DNA from: Acidobacteriota bacterium
Lineage (GTDB): Bacteria; Acidobacteriota; Terriglobia; Terriglobales; Acidobacteriaceae
NCBI GenBank assembly: GCA_021793595.1
Contig: JAJYSL010000003.1
Coordinates: 1-64,000, forward strand
Length of the DNA: 64,000 bases
Direction: 5' to 3'
The notes below the pieces were generated by a model. It did not search any database. It was not told the DNA's origin and saw only the letters and a program-made list of their open reading frames with translations. The translations under genes were made by a program, and so were the position numbers. Positions 35,639 through 45,181 of this stretch are shown here, piece by piece (the first letter of the stretch is position 1; every line of letters starts with the position of its first letter).

Positions 35639-36118
35639 TTATGATGACGCGAGCGCGGCCTTCACGTGTTCGCTGACCAGCTTGCCGTCGGCGCGTAATC
35701 CGGAGGCCTGAAATTTGGCCTGAACTGCTTTCATTACGTTGCCCATATCACGAGGAGTTGGTCGGGAACCCGCAGCGGACATCTCCGCGATCACGGCCTC
35801 GACGTTGCTGCGAATGTCCTCTGGGGAGGCGGACTTGGGGAGATAGCTCTCAATAATCGGGATTTCGGCGGCTTCTTTCTCCACCAGGTCCATGCGGTTG
35901 CCCTTGGTGAACTGCTCAATGGAATCCCGCCGCTGCTTCACCATGGTAACCAGCACCTGTTCGGCTTCGGCATCAGCCAGCGGCGCACGCTTGTCGATTT
36001 CCTTATTCTTGAGCGCGGATTTCATCATGCGGAGGGTCGACAGGCGATCTGCCTCCCGGGTCTTCATCGCGGCCACCATGTCCTGCTGCACTTTGTCCGT
36101 CAAGCTCACCGCAACCAC
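35639..36118 (-). CDS. GatB/YqeY domain-containing protein
   Basis: A 159-residue YqeY-family protein, related to the tRNA-binding tail domain of amidotransferase subunit GatB. Landmarks are VQQDMVAAMKTREADRLSTL, RMMKSALKNKEIDKRAPL, and the C-terminal segment RPTPRDMGNVMKAVQAKFQA. Members are proposed to act in tRNA-related or stress functions, without a proven reaction. GTG 36118 follows GGAG by five bases; GTG 36109 (then SLTDKVQQ) is an alternative start. It is divergent from the aminotransferase gene. Confidence 0.9.
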   Translation of the reverse strand: MVAVSLTDKVQQDMVAAMKTREADRLSTLRMMKSALKNKEIDKRAPLADAEAEQVLVTMVKQRRDSIEQFTKGNRMDLVEKEAAEIPIIESYLPKSASPEDIRSNVEAVIAEMSAAGSRPTPRDMGNVMKAVQAKFQASGLRADGKLVSEHVKAALASS

Positions 36119-36207
36119 CGCCTCTCCACATTGTCGCTGAAAAAAGACCGCAATTTTCTAATTATAAGCGCGCGGCAAAACCCTTGTTTTTTCTCTAGAA
36201 TGGAAGC

Positions 36208-37452
36208 ATGTTCCATAAGACGCGTCTGTTTACTCCCGGCCCGACACCTTTGCTGCCAGCGGCGCAATTTGCCATGGCTGCCGCTGATCTGCACCATCGC
36301 ACTCCGGAATTTCGCGCGCTGTATCAGCGCGTTCTGGAACAGCTTCGGACATTTGTCGGCACGAAGAACGATGTGATTCTGCTGACCTGTTCCGGTACCG
36401 GGGCGATGGAGGCTTCGATCTCCAATCTGACCTCCCCGGGCGATCGCGTGCTGGTGCTGACAGCCGGTAAATTCGGCGAACGCTGGACTGGCCTGGCGAA
36501 GGCGTTTGGCTGCCAGCCGGATGTGGTGAGCGCTCCCTATGGACAGACCTTGCCGCTTGAAGCTGCGAAGGCAGCGCTGCGCAGCGATACCAAACTGGTG
36601 CTGATGCAGGCGACGGAAACTTCGACCGGCGTTCGACACGACGTGAAGGCGGTGGCGGAGATGCTGCGCGCCGCCGGAAGCGATGCCTTGCTGGTGGTCG
36701 ATGCCATTACCGGCCTGGGAACCACGCATCTGGAGATGGATGCCTGGGGCATCGATGTGCTGATTGGCGGATCGCAGAAGGCGGTGATGATTCCGCCGGG
36801 TCTGGCGTACCTGGCCGTCAGCGAACGTGCCTGGAAGCGCATGGAGACGACCAAGAATCCGCGTTACTATTTCGACCTTCGCAAGGAGCGGAAGGTAGCG
36901 GCCAAGGGTGAGTCCGCATACACCCCTGGCGTCGCCTTGATTGCTGCGCTGGGTGCGGCGTTCGACTACATCGCTGCGCAGGCGGATGGAGATTTGGCCA
37001 AGGGTCGCGTGGAACTGGTGGAAAATGCCGAAACCTGTGCTGCCATGATGCGTGCGGCCCTTCCCGCCATGGGAATGCGCCTGTTCGCGCCGGATGCTCC
37101 CGCCGCTGCCGTGACGGCAGTTATGCCGCCGGAGGGCGTGGATTCCGGCATCATTGTGAAGCAGCTGAAGGCCCGTTTTGGAACGATCGTCGCCAATGGC
37201 CAGGGAGAGATGAAGGGCCAGTTGTTCCGTGTGGCGCATCTCGGATTTTTCGATCCGCTGGACACGCTGGCGGTGATCGGTGCGCTGGAACAGGTGACGG
37301 TCGACGCGCTGCCTCCATCGAAATTTCAGTTAGGCGACGCATTGGCTGCAGCACAGCGCGTATTCGCGGAGCGCAGCCGTAGCCTCGATAACGCCGCTAC
37401 AAACTCTTCAAAACCCAGTGCTGTCGCCGAACCCACCGGGGTTGGCCGGTAG
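36208..37452 (+). CDS. Class V aminotransferase (alanine-glyoxylate/serine-pyruvate type), probable phosphoserine aminotransferase
   Basis: A 414-residue PLP enzyme of fold type I, class V. The PLP lysine is Lys191 in IGGSQKAVMIPPGL. Other landmarks are LFTPGPTPLLP, HHRTPEFRALYQR, TCSGTGAMEASISN, and HLGFFDPLD near the C-terminus. Family members transaminate alanine/glyoxylate, serine/pyruvate or, in many archaea and some bacteria, phosphohydroxypyruvate. Because serA follows after about 100 bases on the same strand, a phosphoserine aminotransferase role is the best inference. The C-terminal 40 residues are variable and probably disordered. Confidence 0.88.
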   Translation: MFHKTRLFTPGPTPLLPAAQFAMAAADLHHRTPEFRALYQRVLEQLRTFVGTKNDVILLTCSGTGAMEASISNLTSPGDRVLVLTAGKFGERWTGLAKAFGCQPDVVSAPYGQTLPLEAAKAALRSDTKLVLMQATETSTGVRHDVKAVAEMLRAAGSDALLVVDAITGLGTTHLEMDAWGIDVLIGGSQKAVMIPPGLAYLAVSERAWKRMETTKNPRYYFDLRKERKVAAKGESAYTPGVALIAALGAAFDYIAAQADGDLAKGRVELVENAETCAAMMRAALPAMGMRLFAPDAPAAAVTAVMPPEGVDSGIIVKQLKARFGTIVANGQGEMKGQLFRVAHLGFFDPLDTLAVIGALEQVTVDALPPSKFQLGDALAAAQRVFAERSRSLDNAATNSSKPSAVAEPTGVGR

Positions 37453-37551
37453 CCGTTTTCATATGGGTGCTCCCGTTCCGGATGGATGCGGAGCGCCCTT
37501 TGCCCTGCGCCTTGGGAAGGTCGCTTCAGAACCAACGATAGGAAACCAGCC

Positions 37552-39174
37552 ATGAAAGTCGTTCTCGCCGAAAAGGTTTCTCCAGCTACGCTTGCTGTCT
37601 TTGCCGATGCCGCCGATTGGAAGGTGGTTACCCACGATCAGATCAAGAATGGCCTGCCGGCTGAATTGGCGGATGCCGATGCGTTGGTCGTCCGCTCTGC
37701 GGTGCAGGTGGATGCCGCGCTGTTAGAGAAAGCTCCCAAGCTGCGAGTGATTGGACGTGCCGGCGTGGGGGTGGACAACATCGATGCCGAAGCTGCCACG
37801 CGCAACGGAATTGTGGTGATGAACACTCCGGGAGCGAATGCAGTTGCGGTGGCAGAGTTGACCCTGGCGCTGATGATCGATCTGGCTCGCATGGTCCCGC
37901 GCGCGAATACCACGATGCATGCTGGACGCTGGGAAAAGAAATCGCTGCAGGGCACGGAGTTGCGTGGCAAGACGCTGGGCATTGTCGGGCTGGGGCGGGT
38001 CGGATTGGAAGTGGCGCGCCGCGCCCGGGTTTTCGGCATGGAGCTGGTCTGTCACGATCCGTTTGTCTCGGCGAGGCCGAAAGAACGCACCGCGATTGCC
38101 CGCGAATACGGCGCCCGACTCACTTCGATTGAAGAAGTTTTGCAGCAGGCCGATTACTTGACGCTGCACACCGGACTGACCCCCGAAACGGAGGGAATGC
38201 TGAGCGCGGCGGCGTTTGCCACCATGAAAAAAGGTGTGCGGCTGGTGAACTGTGCTCGCGGTGAGCTAATCGTAGAGGAAGACCTGGTGGCTGCGCTGAA
38301 AAGCGGCCAGGTGGCTGGGGCTGCGCTCGATGTTTTCCGCAAGGAGCCGCTGAAGGATTCGCCATTTTTCGGGCTCGACAATGTGATTTTGACGCCACAT
38401 ATCGCCGGCTCAACAGCAGAGGCGCAGGAGGCGGTCGGCATCCAGATCGCGGAACAAGTGCGCGCCTACCTGACTACCGGCGTGGTCCAGAACGCCGTCA
38501 ATTTCCCGTCGCTCTCTTATGAAGAATACGCAGCGATGGCGCCCTATATCGAATTGGGTGAACGACTGGGGAAATTCGTCAACGCGATTTTTGGGGCGAA
38601 GATGGAAAGCATCCACATCGCATACTCCGGCGCGTTGGCGGAGATGCGCACGGAGATGATTCGCAATGCGGCTCTCTGCGGCATTCTCGGGAGTGCCGGA
38701 CATGCGAACAGGATCAACGCATCCACCGTTGCCAGCGGGCAGGGAATCCACGTCCACGAAGAAACCGCCGAGGGAGTCGCCGGTGGCGCAGGCAGTCTGC
38801 TGAAATTGACCCTTCATACCTCAGAGCGCAGCATGACGGTCAGCGGCACAGCTTTGCATGGTCGGTCTCCGCGGCTGCTGTCGTGCGACGGTATCGATAT
38901 CGAAGCGCCGCTGGAGGGAACGCTGCTGTTTCTGCGCAATCGGGACGTTCCCGGCGTCATCGGCAAAATCGGTACCACGCTGGGCGACAACGATGTGAAC
39001 ATCGCCAACTTCGCGCTGGGTCGCGCCGAAAAGCATGATGGCAATGGCGTGCGGCAAGCGCTGGCTGTGATCCACATGGACATCGAGACCACGCCGGCTA
39101 AAATCCAGAAGGCGATGGAAGCTTTGGGCAATTTGAAAGAGATTACAAGTGTTCGGCTGGTCAAGCTGACGTAG
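37552..39174 (+). CDS. serA: D-3-phosphoglycerate dehydrogenase
   Basis: A 540-residue SerA oxidising 3-phosphoglycerate to phosphohydroxypyruvate with NAD, the first step of serine synthesis. The substrate half has LRVIGRAGVGVDNIDAEAAT. The Rossmann half has LGIVGLGRVGLEVARR and LVNCARGELIVEEDLVAAL, with catalytic His in LTPHIAGSTAEAQ. An intervening ASB domain (about 320-455) and a C-terminal ACT domain (about 460-540: RDVPGVIGKIGTTLGDNDVN) give the long serine-regulated form. AGGAAA precedes ATG 37552; the frame is open from 37486. Confidence 0.96.
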   Translation: MKVVLAEKVSPATLAVFADAADWKVVTHDQIKNGLPAELADADALVVRSAVQVDAALLEKAPKLRVIGRAGVGVDNIDAEAATRNGIVVMNTPGANAVAVAELTLALMIDLARMVPRANTTMHAGRWEKKSLQGTELRGKTLGIVGLGRVGLEVARRARVFGMELVCHDPFVSARPKERTAIAREYGARLTSIEEVLQQADYLTLHTGLTPETEGMLSAAAFATMKKGVRLVNCARGELIVEEDLVAALKSGQVAGAALDVFRKEPLKDSPFFGLDNVILTPHIAGSTAEAQEAVGIQIAEQVRAYLTTGVVQNAVNFPSLSYEEYAAMAPYIELGERLGKFVNAIFGAKMESIHIAYSGALAEMRTEMIRNAALCGILGSAGHANRINASTVASGQGIHVHEETAEGVAGGAGSLLKLTLHTSERSMTVSGTALHGRSPRLLSCDGIDIEAPLEGTLLFLRNRDVPGVIGKIGTTLGDNDVNIANFALGRAEKHDGNGVRQALAVIHMDIETTPAKIQKAMEALGNLKEITSVRLVKLT

Positions 39175-39307
39175 GGTGAATCGTTGAAGTAAGAGTCATC
39201 TTGCCGCATCGAGCGCGCCTGCAGTAGCATCTCAAATGCAACGCCCGAGCCTGGGACGGACCGGAAGCAGCGTATCGAGAGCGTATTTTGTAGAAGGGTT
39301 TTCCTGC

Positions 39308-39721
39308 ATGCCGTTATACGAGTACGAATGTAAACAGTGTCACCAGCGACTGGAAAAGATCCAAAGCTTCAGCGCGCCGCATGAGACCGTTTGCCCGAAT
39401 TGCGGCGGCGAACTGCAGCGGGTCATTTCCGCGCCTGCGATTCAGTTCAAGGGTGCGGGCTGGTACGTGAACGACTACGCCAAGTCGGGTAGCAAGCCTG
39501 CCAAGTCGTCCGATTCCGCGAGTAAGTCCGAGGGCAAAACCGACATCTCGGCCGCCGCCTCCGATGGCAAATCGGACTCGAGCAGCAGCAAGCCTGCGGC
39601 ATCGACAGCGGATTCTTCATCGTCCTCCCCCAACGGCGCATCGTCCAATTCGTCGTCGAGCGATTCTGGTTCCGGTAAGTCAAGCGCAGGAAGCTCCAGC
39701 AGTTCGAAGTCGTCGCAGTAA
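39308..39721 (+). CDS. FmdB-type zinc ribbon protein with long serine-rich tail
   Basis: A 137-residue protein. Residues 1-45 are the FmdB/CxxC_CxxC regulatory-type zinc ribbon: MPLYEYECKQCHQRLEKIQS and ETVCPNCGGELQRVIS, two CxxC pairs binding one zinc. After FKGAGWYVNDYAKSGSK the remaining 75 residues are almost entirely Ser, Ala, Lys, Asp and Gly. The core is common in bacteria; the tail is longer than usual and of low complexity. The role is unknown, possibly nucleic-acid or protein binding. ATG 39308 begins the domain exactly. Confidence 0.88.
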   Translation: MPLYEYECKQCHQRLEKIQSFSAPHETVCPNCGGELQRVISAPAIQFKGAGWYVNDYAKSGSKPAKSSDSASKSEGKTDISAAASDGKSDSSSSKPAASTADSSSSSPNGASSNSSSSDSGSGKSSAGSSSSSKSSQ

Positions 39722-39819
39722 TTTTTCGAAAAGGATCGACGGACTGAGCGGGCTTACGCGGGCGGCGGTATCCGTATCCTTGATTTATGCCGCTGACGTA
39801 GATTGACTACAATCAGCGT

Positions 39820-41217
39820 GTGCTGGATACCTCTCTCCTGATCCCGGCGAACGGCCTGGAAGCGTGGCTGCATGACCTGCCTTCGCGACCCGCAGTCTTC
39901 GCGTTGTTCGGTCCGGAGGCGGCAGAAGGCAGTCCGGCGCTGGAACCATACATTTCAAAAACCGCCAATCTGCGTCGCCGCATGCATCGATTGCTGGCTC
40001 CGTCGTCTGCGGGTGGCAAACGGCTGCACCTGGGTGGAACCGCGGTGCGGCTCGACTATTCCGAAGTGGGATCGGAATTCGCGACCGCTTTGTTGATGTT
40101 GCAGGCGGTGCGGCGATACTGCGGCGAGCGGGTTCGCAAGCATCTGCACTTGCGCTCCCCGTCGTTGCTGCGACTGGCTTGGGAAAACCGCTATCCTCGC
40201 GTGTACGTCACAAATCGCGTCACCCAGCGTGCGCTGGCAACAACGTATGGACCATTCCAGTCGCGCGCGGCAGCCGAACGATATCTCGACGATTCGTTGA
40301 ACTTTTTTGAATTGCGCCGTTGCAGCGAAGAACTCCATCCTGACCCGGCATTTCCAGGCTGTGTCTACTCTGAAATGAAGATGTGCCTGGCGCCCTGTTT
40401 CAAGGGCTGCAGCGATGAGCGCTACGCTGCCGAGGCGGAACAGGTCCGCGGATATTTCGCATCGCGAGGTGCATGGACGCTGGCGCGGCTGGAAGAAGAA
40501 CGGGATGCAGCGTCGGCGGCATTGGATTTCGAAAAGGCTGCTCGCCTGCACCAGCAAATTCAAAAAATGAAGACAGTGGCACAGCAGGCAGCGCCCCTGG
40601 TGCATCCTCTGGCAGACCTTGATGCGGTGATCGTGCAACCGGCCGTTGCGCAGGCAATCGTCGTGCAGGGTGGAGGGCCGGAGAAAATGTCCAACCTTGC
40701 GCTGCGCACGGAGGCCACACACGTCGCCATCTATCTGGTCCGCAGCGGCAGAATTTTTGGCCCAGGATTCTACTCGGTGGAAGGGATGCGTCATCCGAAT
40801 GAGCGGGCCGGTTCCACCTCTTTGTTTGCACATCCTACGCTACTGGAACCGACGCCGCTGGAGGCTCCGCCAGTGATCCCAGGCGCAGATTCCGACGTGC
40901 CGTCGGCGGGTACGAAGGTGGCGCGAGGTCAACTGGAACAGCGGCTCCAGGTGGTTTTGGAGGAATTGGAATGGCAGGCGCGTGCTGAAAAAGCGTCGCC
41001 GGAACAATTGAGCGAGCATCTGTCGTTGCTGGCGCGCTGGTACTATCGGCCAGCTCACCGACGGGTCGGTGAAATCTTCTTTCGCGAGGAAAAGCCTGCC
41101 GCGGATGTATCGGCGGAGCGACCATTCCCCTTATCACGGATCTTGCGCGGTATTTCTCGCGTATTTTGCGGACAAAAAGACGCCTCGGAAGTCGCCGTGG
41201 ATGCCGGCGGATCGTAG
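39820..41217 (+). CDS. UvrC-like protein with degenerate GIY-YIG domain and UVR motif
   Basis: A 465-residue protein resembling the N-terminal half of UvrC. Residues 22-100 align to the GIY-YIG nuclease (PAVFALFG, then PYISKTANLRRRM), but GVY is AVF (Phe27) and the usual Glu and Asn positions appear lost. Cysteines 168, 181, 189, 193 and 197 (GCVYSEMKMCLAPCFKGC) match the UvrC iron-sulfur cysteine region. A UVR/UvrB-binding motif follows (about 222-250, FEKAARLHQQIQKM). The UvrC C-terminal RNase H-like nuclease and HhH repeats are absent. Start GTG 39820. It may be a non-catalytic repair accessory. Confidence 0.75.
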   Translation: MLDTSLLIPANGLEAWLHDLPSRPAVFALFGPEAAEGSPALEPYISKTANLRRRMHRLLAPSSAGGKRLHLGGTAVRLDYSEVGSEFATALLMLQAVRRYCGERVRKHLHLRSPSLLRLAWENRYPRVYVTNRVTQRALATTYGPFQSRAAAERYLDDSLNFFELRRCSEELHPDPAFPGCVYSEMKMCLAPCFKGCSDERYAAEAEQVRGYFASRGAWTLARLEEERDAASAALDFEKAARLHQQIQKMKTVAQQAAPLVHPLADLDAVIVQPAVAQAIVVQGGGPEKMSNLALRTEATHVAIYLVRSGRIFGPGFYSVEGMRHPNERAGSTSLFAHPTLLEPTPLEAPPVIPGADSDVPSAGTKVARGQLEQRLQVVLEELEWQARAEKASPEQLSEHLSLLARWYYRPAHRRVGEIFFREEKPAADVSAERPFPLSRILRGISRVFCGQKDASEVAVDAGGS

Positions 41218-41262
41218 TCTACCGGCAACGAGCGCGACTTATGATACGATTTTTTCCACTCT

Positions 41263-43398
41263 ATGAATGGCCTCCGAATTTCTTCTATTGCATCCCTGCG
41301 AACGCTTTTACTTCTGGCGTTGGCTGCGATCGCCTGCTCTCCGCTGGCGTGGTCCGCGAGTCCTGTCGACAAGCCGCCGATCACTCTGGACGAGTTTTTT
41401 AGCTTCGTCGAGATTCGAGGGCTGGCTCTAGCCCCGGACGGCAATACGGCCGTGATTGGAACCGAGCGGACGGACTGGAAGCAGAACCGCTTCCGCGACG
41501 ATTTGTGGATGTGGCGAGCGGGAGATCATTCCATCGCTCCGCTGACCACCACTGGGCATGATAGCGACCCGAAATTTTCGCCCGATGGAAGCTACATTGC
41601 GTTTCGGTCCAACCGCCCATTGATCGCGGAAGGCGAGGCGGCCAAGGATGCGGTCGAACGCGTATGGGTTTTGCCGGTCGGTGGAGGCGGCGCGTTTCCT
41701 CTCTACAAGGAGCCGTTGAGTGTGGATGCCTTCACCTGGTCGGGGGACGGCAAAGCGATTTTTGTTGCGACGCAACAGCCTATCTCTGAAGATGCCAAGA
41801 CTGCGGAGAAGAAGGCGTGGAAGGATACGGTGCGCTGGCGTGAGCAGCGGCGCGGGGATGACATCCTGCGAATACCGATTGCCGCCGTGATTCCCCAGCC
41901 CAAGCTGCTGATGGCTTCTGACAGCGAGCCGAAGCCGGATGCGGACAAGAAACCGCAACTTCCCTCTGACGCGACTGTGGTCGCGCAGAGCCCGCTGGCA
42001 ATTACGGAACTCGTCGCTGCGCCCGACGGCAGCACGCTGGCCTTCGAGAGTCGCTCGCTTTTGAATCGCCAGGAAAACCCGGCTGACTACGAGATTTTTT
42101 CTGTTGCGGCGGATGGGACTGAAGCCACGCCGCGGCAACTAACGCACAACCAAGCGTACGAATCCGGCCTTCACTGGAGCCGCGATAGTAAGACGCTGTA
42201 CTTTTCTGTGCCTGCGGCAGCGGGCTCGGCGGAGCAGGCGTACCAGGATGTGCAAGGCCGTCTGTATGGGATGGATTCCGCTACAGGTAAAATCACTCGC
42301 CTGGGTGGGGATTACACCGGGAGCTGGGAGGGCTACGCGATCCAGTCCGACGGAAGTCTGCTGGGACGGGGCATGACGGGCCTGCAAACGCAAATTTACG
42401 GCGTGGATGGCGCGAAGGCAGCCAAGCTGGCAGGAGTCGAAGGGAGCTACGGCAATGTACACACGGCGCTCCATTCGTCGCGACTGCTGTTTACCCATTC
42501 GGCGATCGATGAGCCGACGGAAGTGTACCTGGCGGAAGATTCCGCGCATCTTGACCAGGCCAAGCCGATCACGCAGTTCAATCAATTGTTTACGGAGCGC
42601 GCCCTGCCGAAGTGGACACCGTATCGTTGGAAGTCACCGGATGGCACGCCGGTGGAAGGAGTGCTGCTCTATCCGCCGGGAAAGTTCGGGCAAAAACATT
42701 TGCGCATGTTCACACTGATTCATGGCGGTCCCGCCGATGCAGACGGCGACCGCTTTGGGGCGGACTGGTATGATTGGGCGATTCTCGCCGCCGACAATAA
42801 CTGGCTGGTGTTTCGGCCGAATTATCGCGGCTCCAGCGGTTACGGCGACAAGTTTCAGCTAGAGATTTCGCCGGTAATCGTGTCGCTGCCTGGAAAAGAT
42901 ATTCTTGCTGGCGTTGATAAATTGGTCGCGGACGGCATTGCTGATCCGGACCACCTGGCGGTTGGCGGATACAGCTATGGCGGCTACATGACCAACTGGC
43001 TGATTACCCAAACGACGCGCTTCCGTTCAGCAGTTTCGGGTGCGGGTGCGGTGGAGCACGCCGCCAACTGGGGCAACGACGATATGTCGTTCGACGATGC
43101 CTGGATGCTGGGCGGAACGCCGTGGCAGAACCCGGCGCGATATCAAAGTGAGGCGGCTCTGTTTCAGTTCGACAAGGTGAAAACGCCTGTCCATGACGTG
43201 ATTGGGGGTGCGGATATTCGGGTTGCCGCCGAAGAGGGGTATTTGTTTGAGCGAGCACTTCAAACCGAGAAGATTCCGCATCAGTTTCTGGTGTTTCCCG
43301 GGGAGGGGCACGGACTGGCCATTAATCCCTGGCATGGCTATATCAAAGTGCGCGACGAGCTTTTATGGTTAGAAAAGTATGATCACGCCAGCCAATAG
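41263..43398 (+). CDS. S9-family serine peptidase (prolyl oligopeptidase/dipeptidyl aminopeptidase-like)
   Basis: A 711-residue secreted peptidase. A signal peptide (RTLLLLALAAIACSPLAWSA) is followed by a beta-propeller (about residues 45-430, with repeated WSRDSKTLYFS-type blades). The alpha/beta-hydrolase domain comes last (about 440-711). The triad is Ser571 (GGYSYGGYM), Asp651 (GGADIRV) and His683 (GEGHGL). The oxyanion region lies near LIHGGPADADGD. Such enzymes cut peptides after proline or release dipeptides in the periplasm. The start is the ATG at 41263. Confidence 0.92.
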   Translation: MNGLRISSIASLRTLLLLALAAIACSPLAWSASPVDKPPITLDEFFSFVEIRGLALAPDGNTAVIGTERTDWKQNRFRDDLWMWRAGDHSIAPLTTTGHDSDPKFSPDGSYIAFRSNRPLIAEGEAAKDAVERVWVLPVGGGGAFPLYKEPLSVDAFTWSGDGKAIFVATQQPISEDAKTAEKKAWKDTVRWREQRRGDDILRIPIAAVIPQPKLLMASDSEPKPDADKKPQLPSDATVVAQSPLAITELVAAPDGSTLAFESRSLLNRQENPADYEIFSVAADGTEATPRQLTHNQAYESGLHWSRDSKTLYFSVPAAAGSAEQAYQDVQGRLYGMDSATGKITRLGGDYTGSWEGYAIQSDGSLLGRGMTGLQTQIYGVDGAKAAKLAGVEGSYGNVHTALHSSRLLFTHSAIDEPTEVYLAEDSAHLDQAKPITQFNQLFTERALPKWTPYRWKSPDGTPVEGVLLYPPGKFGQKHLRMFTLIHGGPADADGDRFGADWYDWAILAADNNWLVFRPNYRGSSGYGDKFQLEISPVIVSLPGKDILAGVDKLVADGIADPDHLAVGGYSYGGYMTNWLITQTTRFRSAVSGAGAVEHAANWGNDDMSFDDAWMLGGTPWQNPARYQSEAALFQFDKVKTPVHDVIGGADIRVAAEEGYLFERALQTEKIPHQFLVFPGEGHGLAINPWHGYIKVRDELLWLEKYDHASQ

Positions 43399-43434
43399 CC
43401 GTGTCCGAGCGTCGTTGCGGGAAGGCAGCACCGT

Positions 43435-45048
43435 GTGACCGGACAGCCGTCCCAAAATGCATCATCGAGCCTCGACGCTTTTCCGGAGAAACCCCGGAGG
43501 CGTTGGCGTCCGCGGTTTGAAGCGCTGTTTGCCTTGCTGACGCTGATTCCGATCGCGTTATTTCTGGCAGCCAGTCTTGGCCGGCTGGGATCCGCGATTC
43601 CACTGGAGCAACTGGAAGGCTCCATGCTGTTGGCGGCCGAGCGCGTGGCGCATGGTCAGCCCATTTATGTCCGGCCGAACTTTACTTTCATTCCGTATAT
43701 GTATGCGCCCGCCTACTATTACGTCTCCGGCTGGGCGGTACGGTTGCTGGGACCCCGCTTTCTGGCGCTGCGATTGGTTTCTCTGCTGAGTACCTGCGCA
43801 TCGATGGCGGCGATTTATCTCTTCGTTTTCCTTGACGCGCCAGGCACACGGAACCGCAGGCATCTGGCTGCGCTGGCTGGAGCGGGACTCTACGCGGCGG
43901 CGTACCCATGGACCCGCGAATGGTTCGATCTCGGCCGGCTCGACTCCTTCTATATTCTTTTGCTGCTGCTGGCGCTGCTGTCGACTCGCTATCTACATCC
44001 GATCTGCGCCGCCGCACTGTGGACGCTAACGTTCCTGGCAAAACAAACCATTTTTCCGGTGGCGCTGATCATGCTTTGCGTGGACTGGAAACGTCCGCGC
44101 CGGTTGCTGCTGGGAGCTGGAAGTTTTCTGTTGATGACGGCGGTGTGCAGCCGTCTGCTGGACCACGCCACCGATGGCTGGTTCTGGTTCTATGCATTCA
44201 CGGTGCCGCATGCCAATGCCGACCTTTGGCTGCGGCCGGCGGTTTTCTATGTGCCGTCGCAGCTGATTGCTCCTTTTGGGGTAGCGCTGCTGATTGTGGC
44301 TATGGCATTGGTTTGGACTCGCCCCACGCTGGCGAATTCTGGAACGCGCTTTTACCTGATGGCCGGGGTAGCTTTATTTGGACTGTGCTGGTTTCTACAG
44401 GCGCATGCTGGCGCAACCGCCAACACACCCATGCCGGCCTATTCAATTCTGGCAGTGATCTTTGGAATCTCGTTTGCTCGACTGGATGCAGCGTTTGCCT
44501 TCGCTTCGCGGGAGACGGCGCGGGTTTTTCTGCTGGCTGCGGTTGCGATTCCGTTGGTCAGCTGGGTTTACAACCCTCACGATTTTATGCCGCATCGCGA
44601 TCTGGTTGCATCTCAGGAAGACTTGACGGCGTGGCTGCGCGTTTTTCCCGGCGACGTCTACCTTCTTGCCCATCCCTATGAGGGAGTGTTGGCGGGCAAG
44701 CCGTGTCATGCGGATAATACTTCGCTGCACGATGCCTTGCGTCCGGAGCTGCCGGAAGTCGACAACGCGGTCAGGGCGAAAATCGCCGAAGAAGTCGATC
44801 AAACCAAGTTCGACGCCATTGTGCTGGACGGCCTGCCGGAAGACATTTTGCCAAGCCAACCCTGGCTTCCAGCGGATCTGATCCATCGCTATCCAATCGT
44901 GGGTATTGTGCCCGGGAGTGACGTGGGCGACCCGTTTGGTCCGCACCCGAGCTATTTTCTGCTGCCATGCCGGGAGAAGGGGTTGGCGATGGCTCATGGG
45001 TGGAAGCTACTCGAAACTGGCGGGCAAGGCACTTGTCCCTCCGGCTAA
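43435..45048 (+). CDS. Polytopic membrane glycosyltransferase-like protein (GT-C type, ArnT/PMT-like)
   Basis: A 537-residue integral membrane protein with about nine hydrophobic helices (for example FALLTLIPIALFLAASLGRL, FYILLLLLALLS, ALWTLTFLAKQTIF, LIAPFGVALLIVAMALVW). A first periplasmic loop holds PLEQLEGSMLLAAERVAHGQ then PIYVRPNFTFIPYMYAPAYY, in the position where GT-C enzymes bear acidic residues. Residues 395-537 form a soluble tail. It resembles GT39/GT83 sugar transferases using polyprenyl-phosphate donors; the acceptor is unknown. GTG 43435 is the start. Confidence 0.7.
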   Translation: MTGQPSQNASSSLDAFPEKPRRRWRPRFEALFALLTLIPIALFLAASLGRLGSAIPLEQLEGSMLLAAERVAHGQPIYVRPNFTFIPYMYAPAYYYVSGWAVRLLGPRFLALRLVSLLSTCASMAAIYLFVFLDAPGTRNRRHLAALAGAGLYAAAYPWTREWFDLGRLDSFYILLLLLALLSTRYLHPICAAALWTLTFLAKQTIFPVALIMLCVDWKRPRRLLLGAGSFLLMTAVCSRLLDHATDGWFWFYAFTVPHANADLWLRPAVFYVPSQLIAPFGVALLIVAMALVWTRPTLANSGTRFYLMAGVALFGLCWFLQAHAGATANTPMPAYSILAVIFGISFARLDAAFAFASRETARVFLLAAVAIPLVSWVYNPHDFMPHRDLVASQEDLTAWLRVFPGDVYLLAHPYEGVLAGKPCHADNTSLHDALRPELPEVDNAVRAKIAEEVDQTKFDAIVLDGLPEDILPSQPWLPADLIHRYPIVGIVPGSDVGDPFGPHPSYFLLPCREKGLAMAHGWKLLETGGQGTCPSG

Positions 45049-45181
45049 AGCCAAATTCCTATTCCTATGCCCATCCCGGATTCGAGGACGAGCGCCTCGC
45101 CGCAGCGAAGACGACTGGCTTCCGCAAGGCCGATAGGAAATCCGCTCCAGTCTGCCGCCCCGCTGATAGACTAAAGACACC

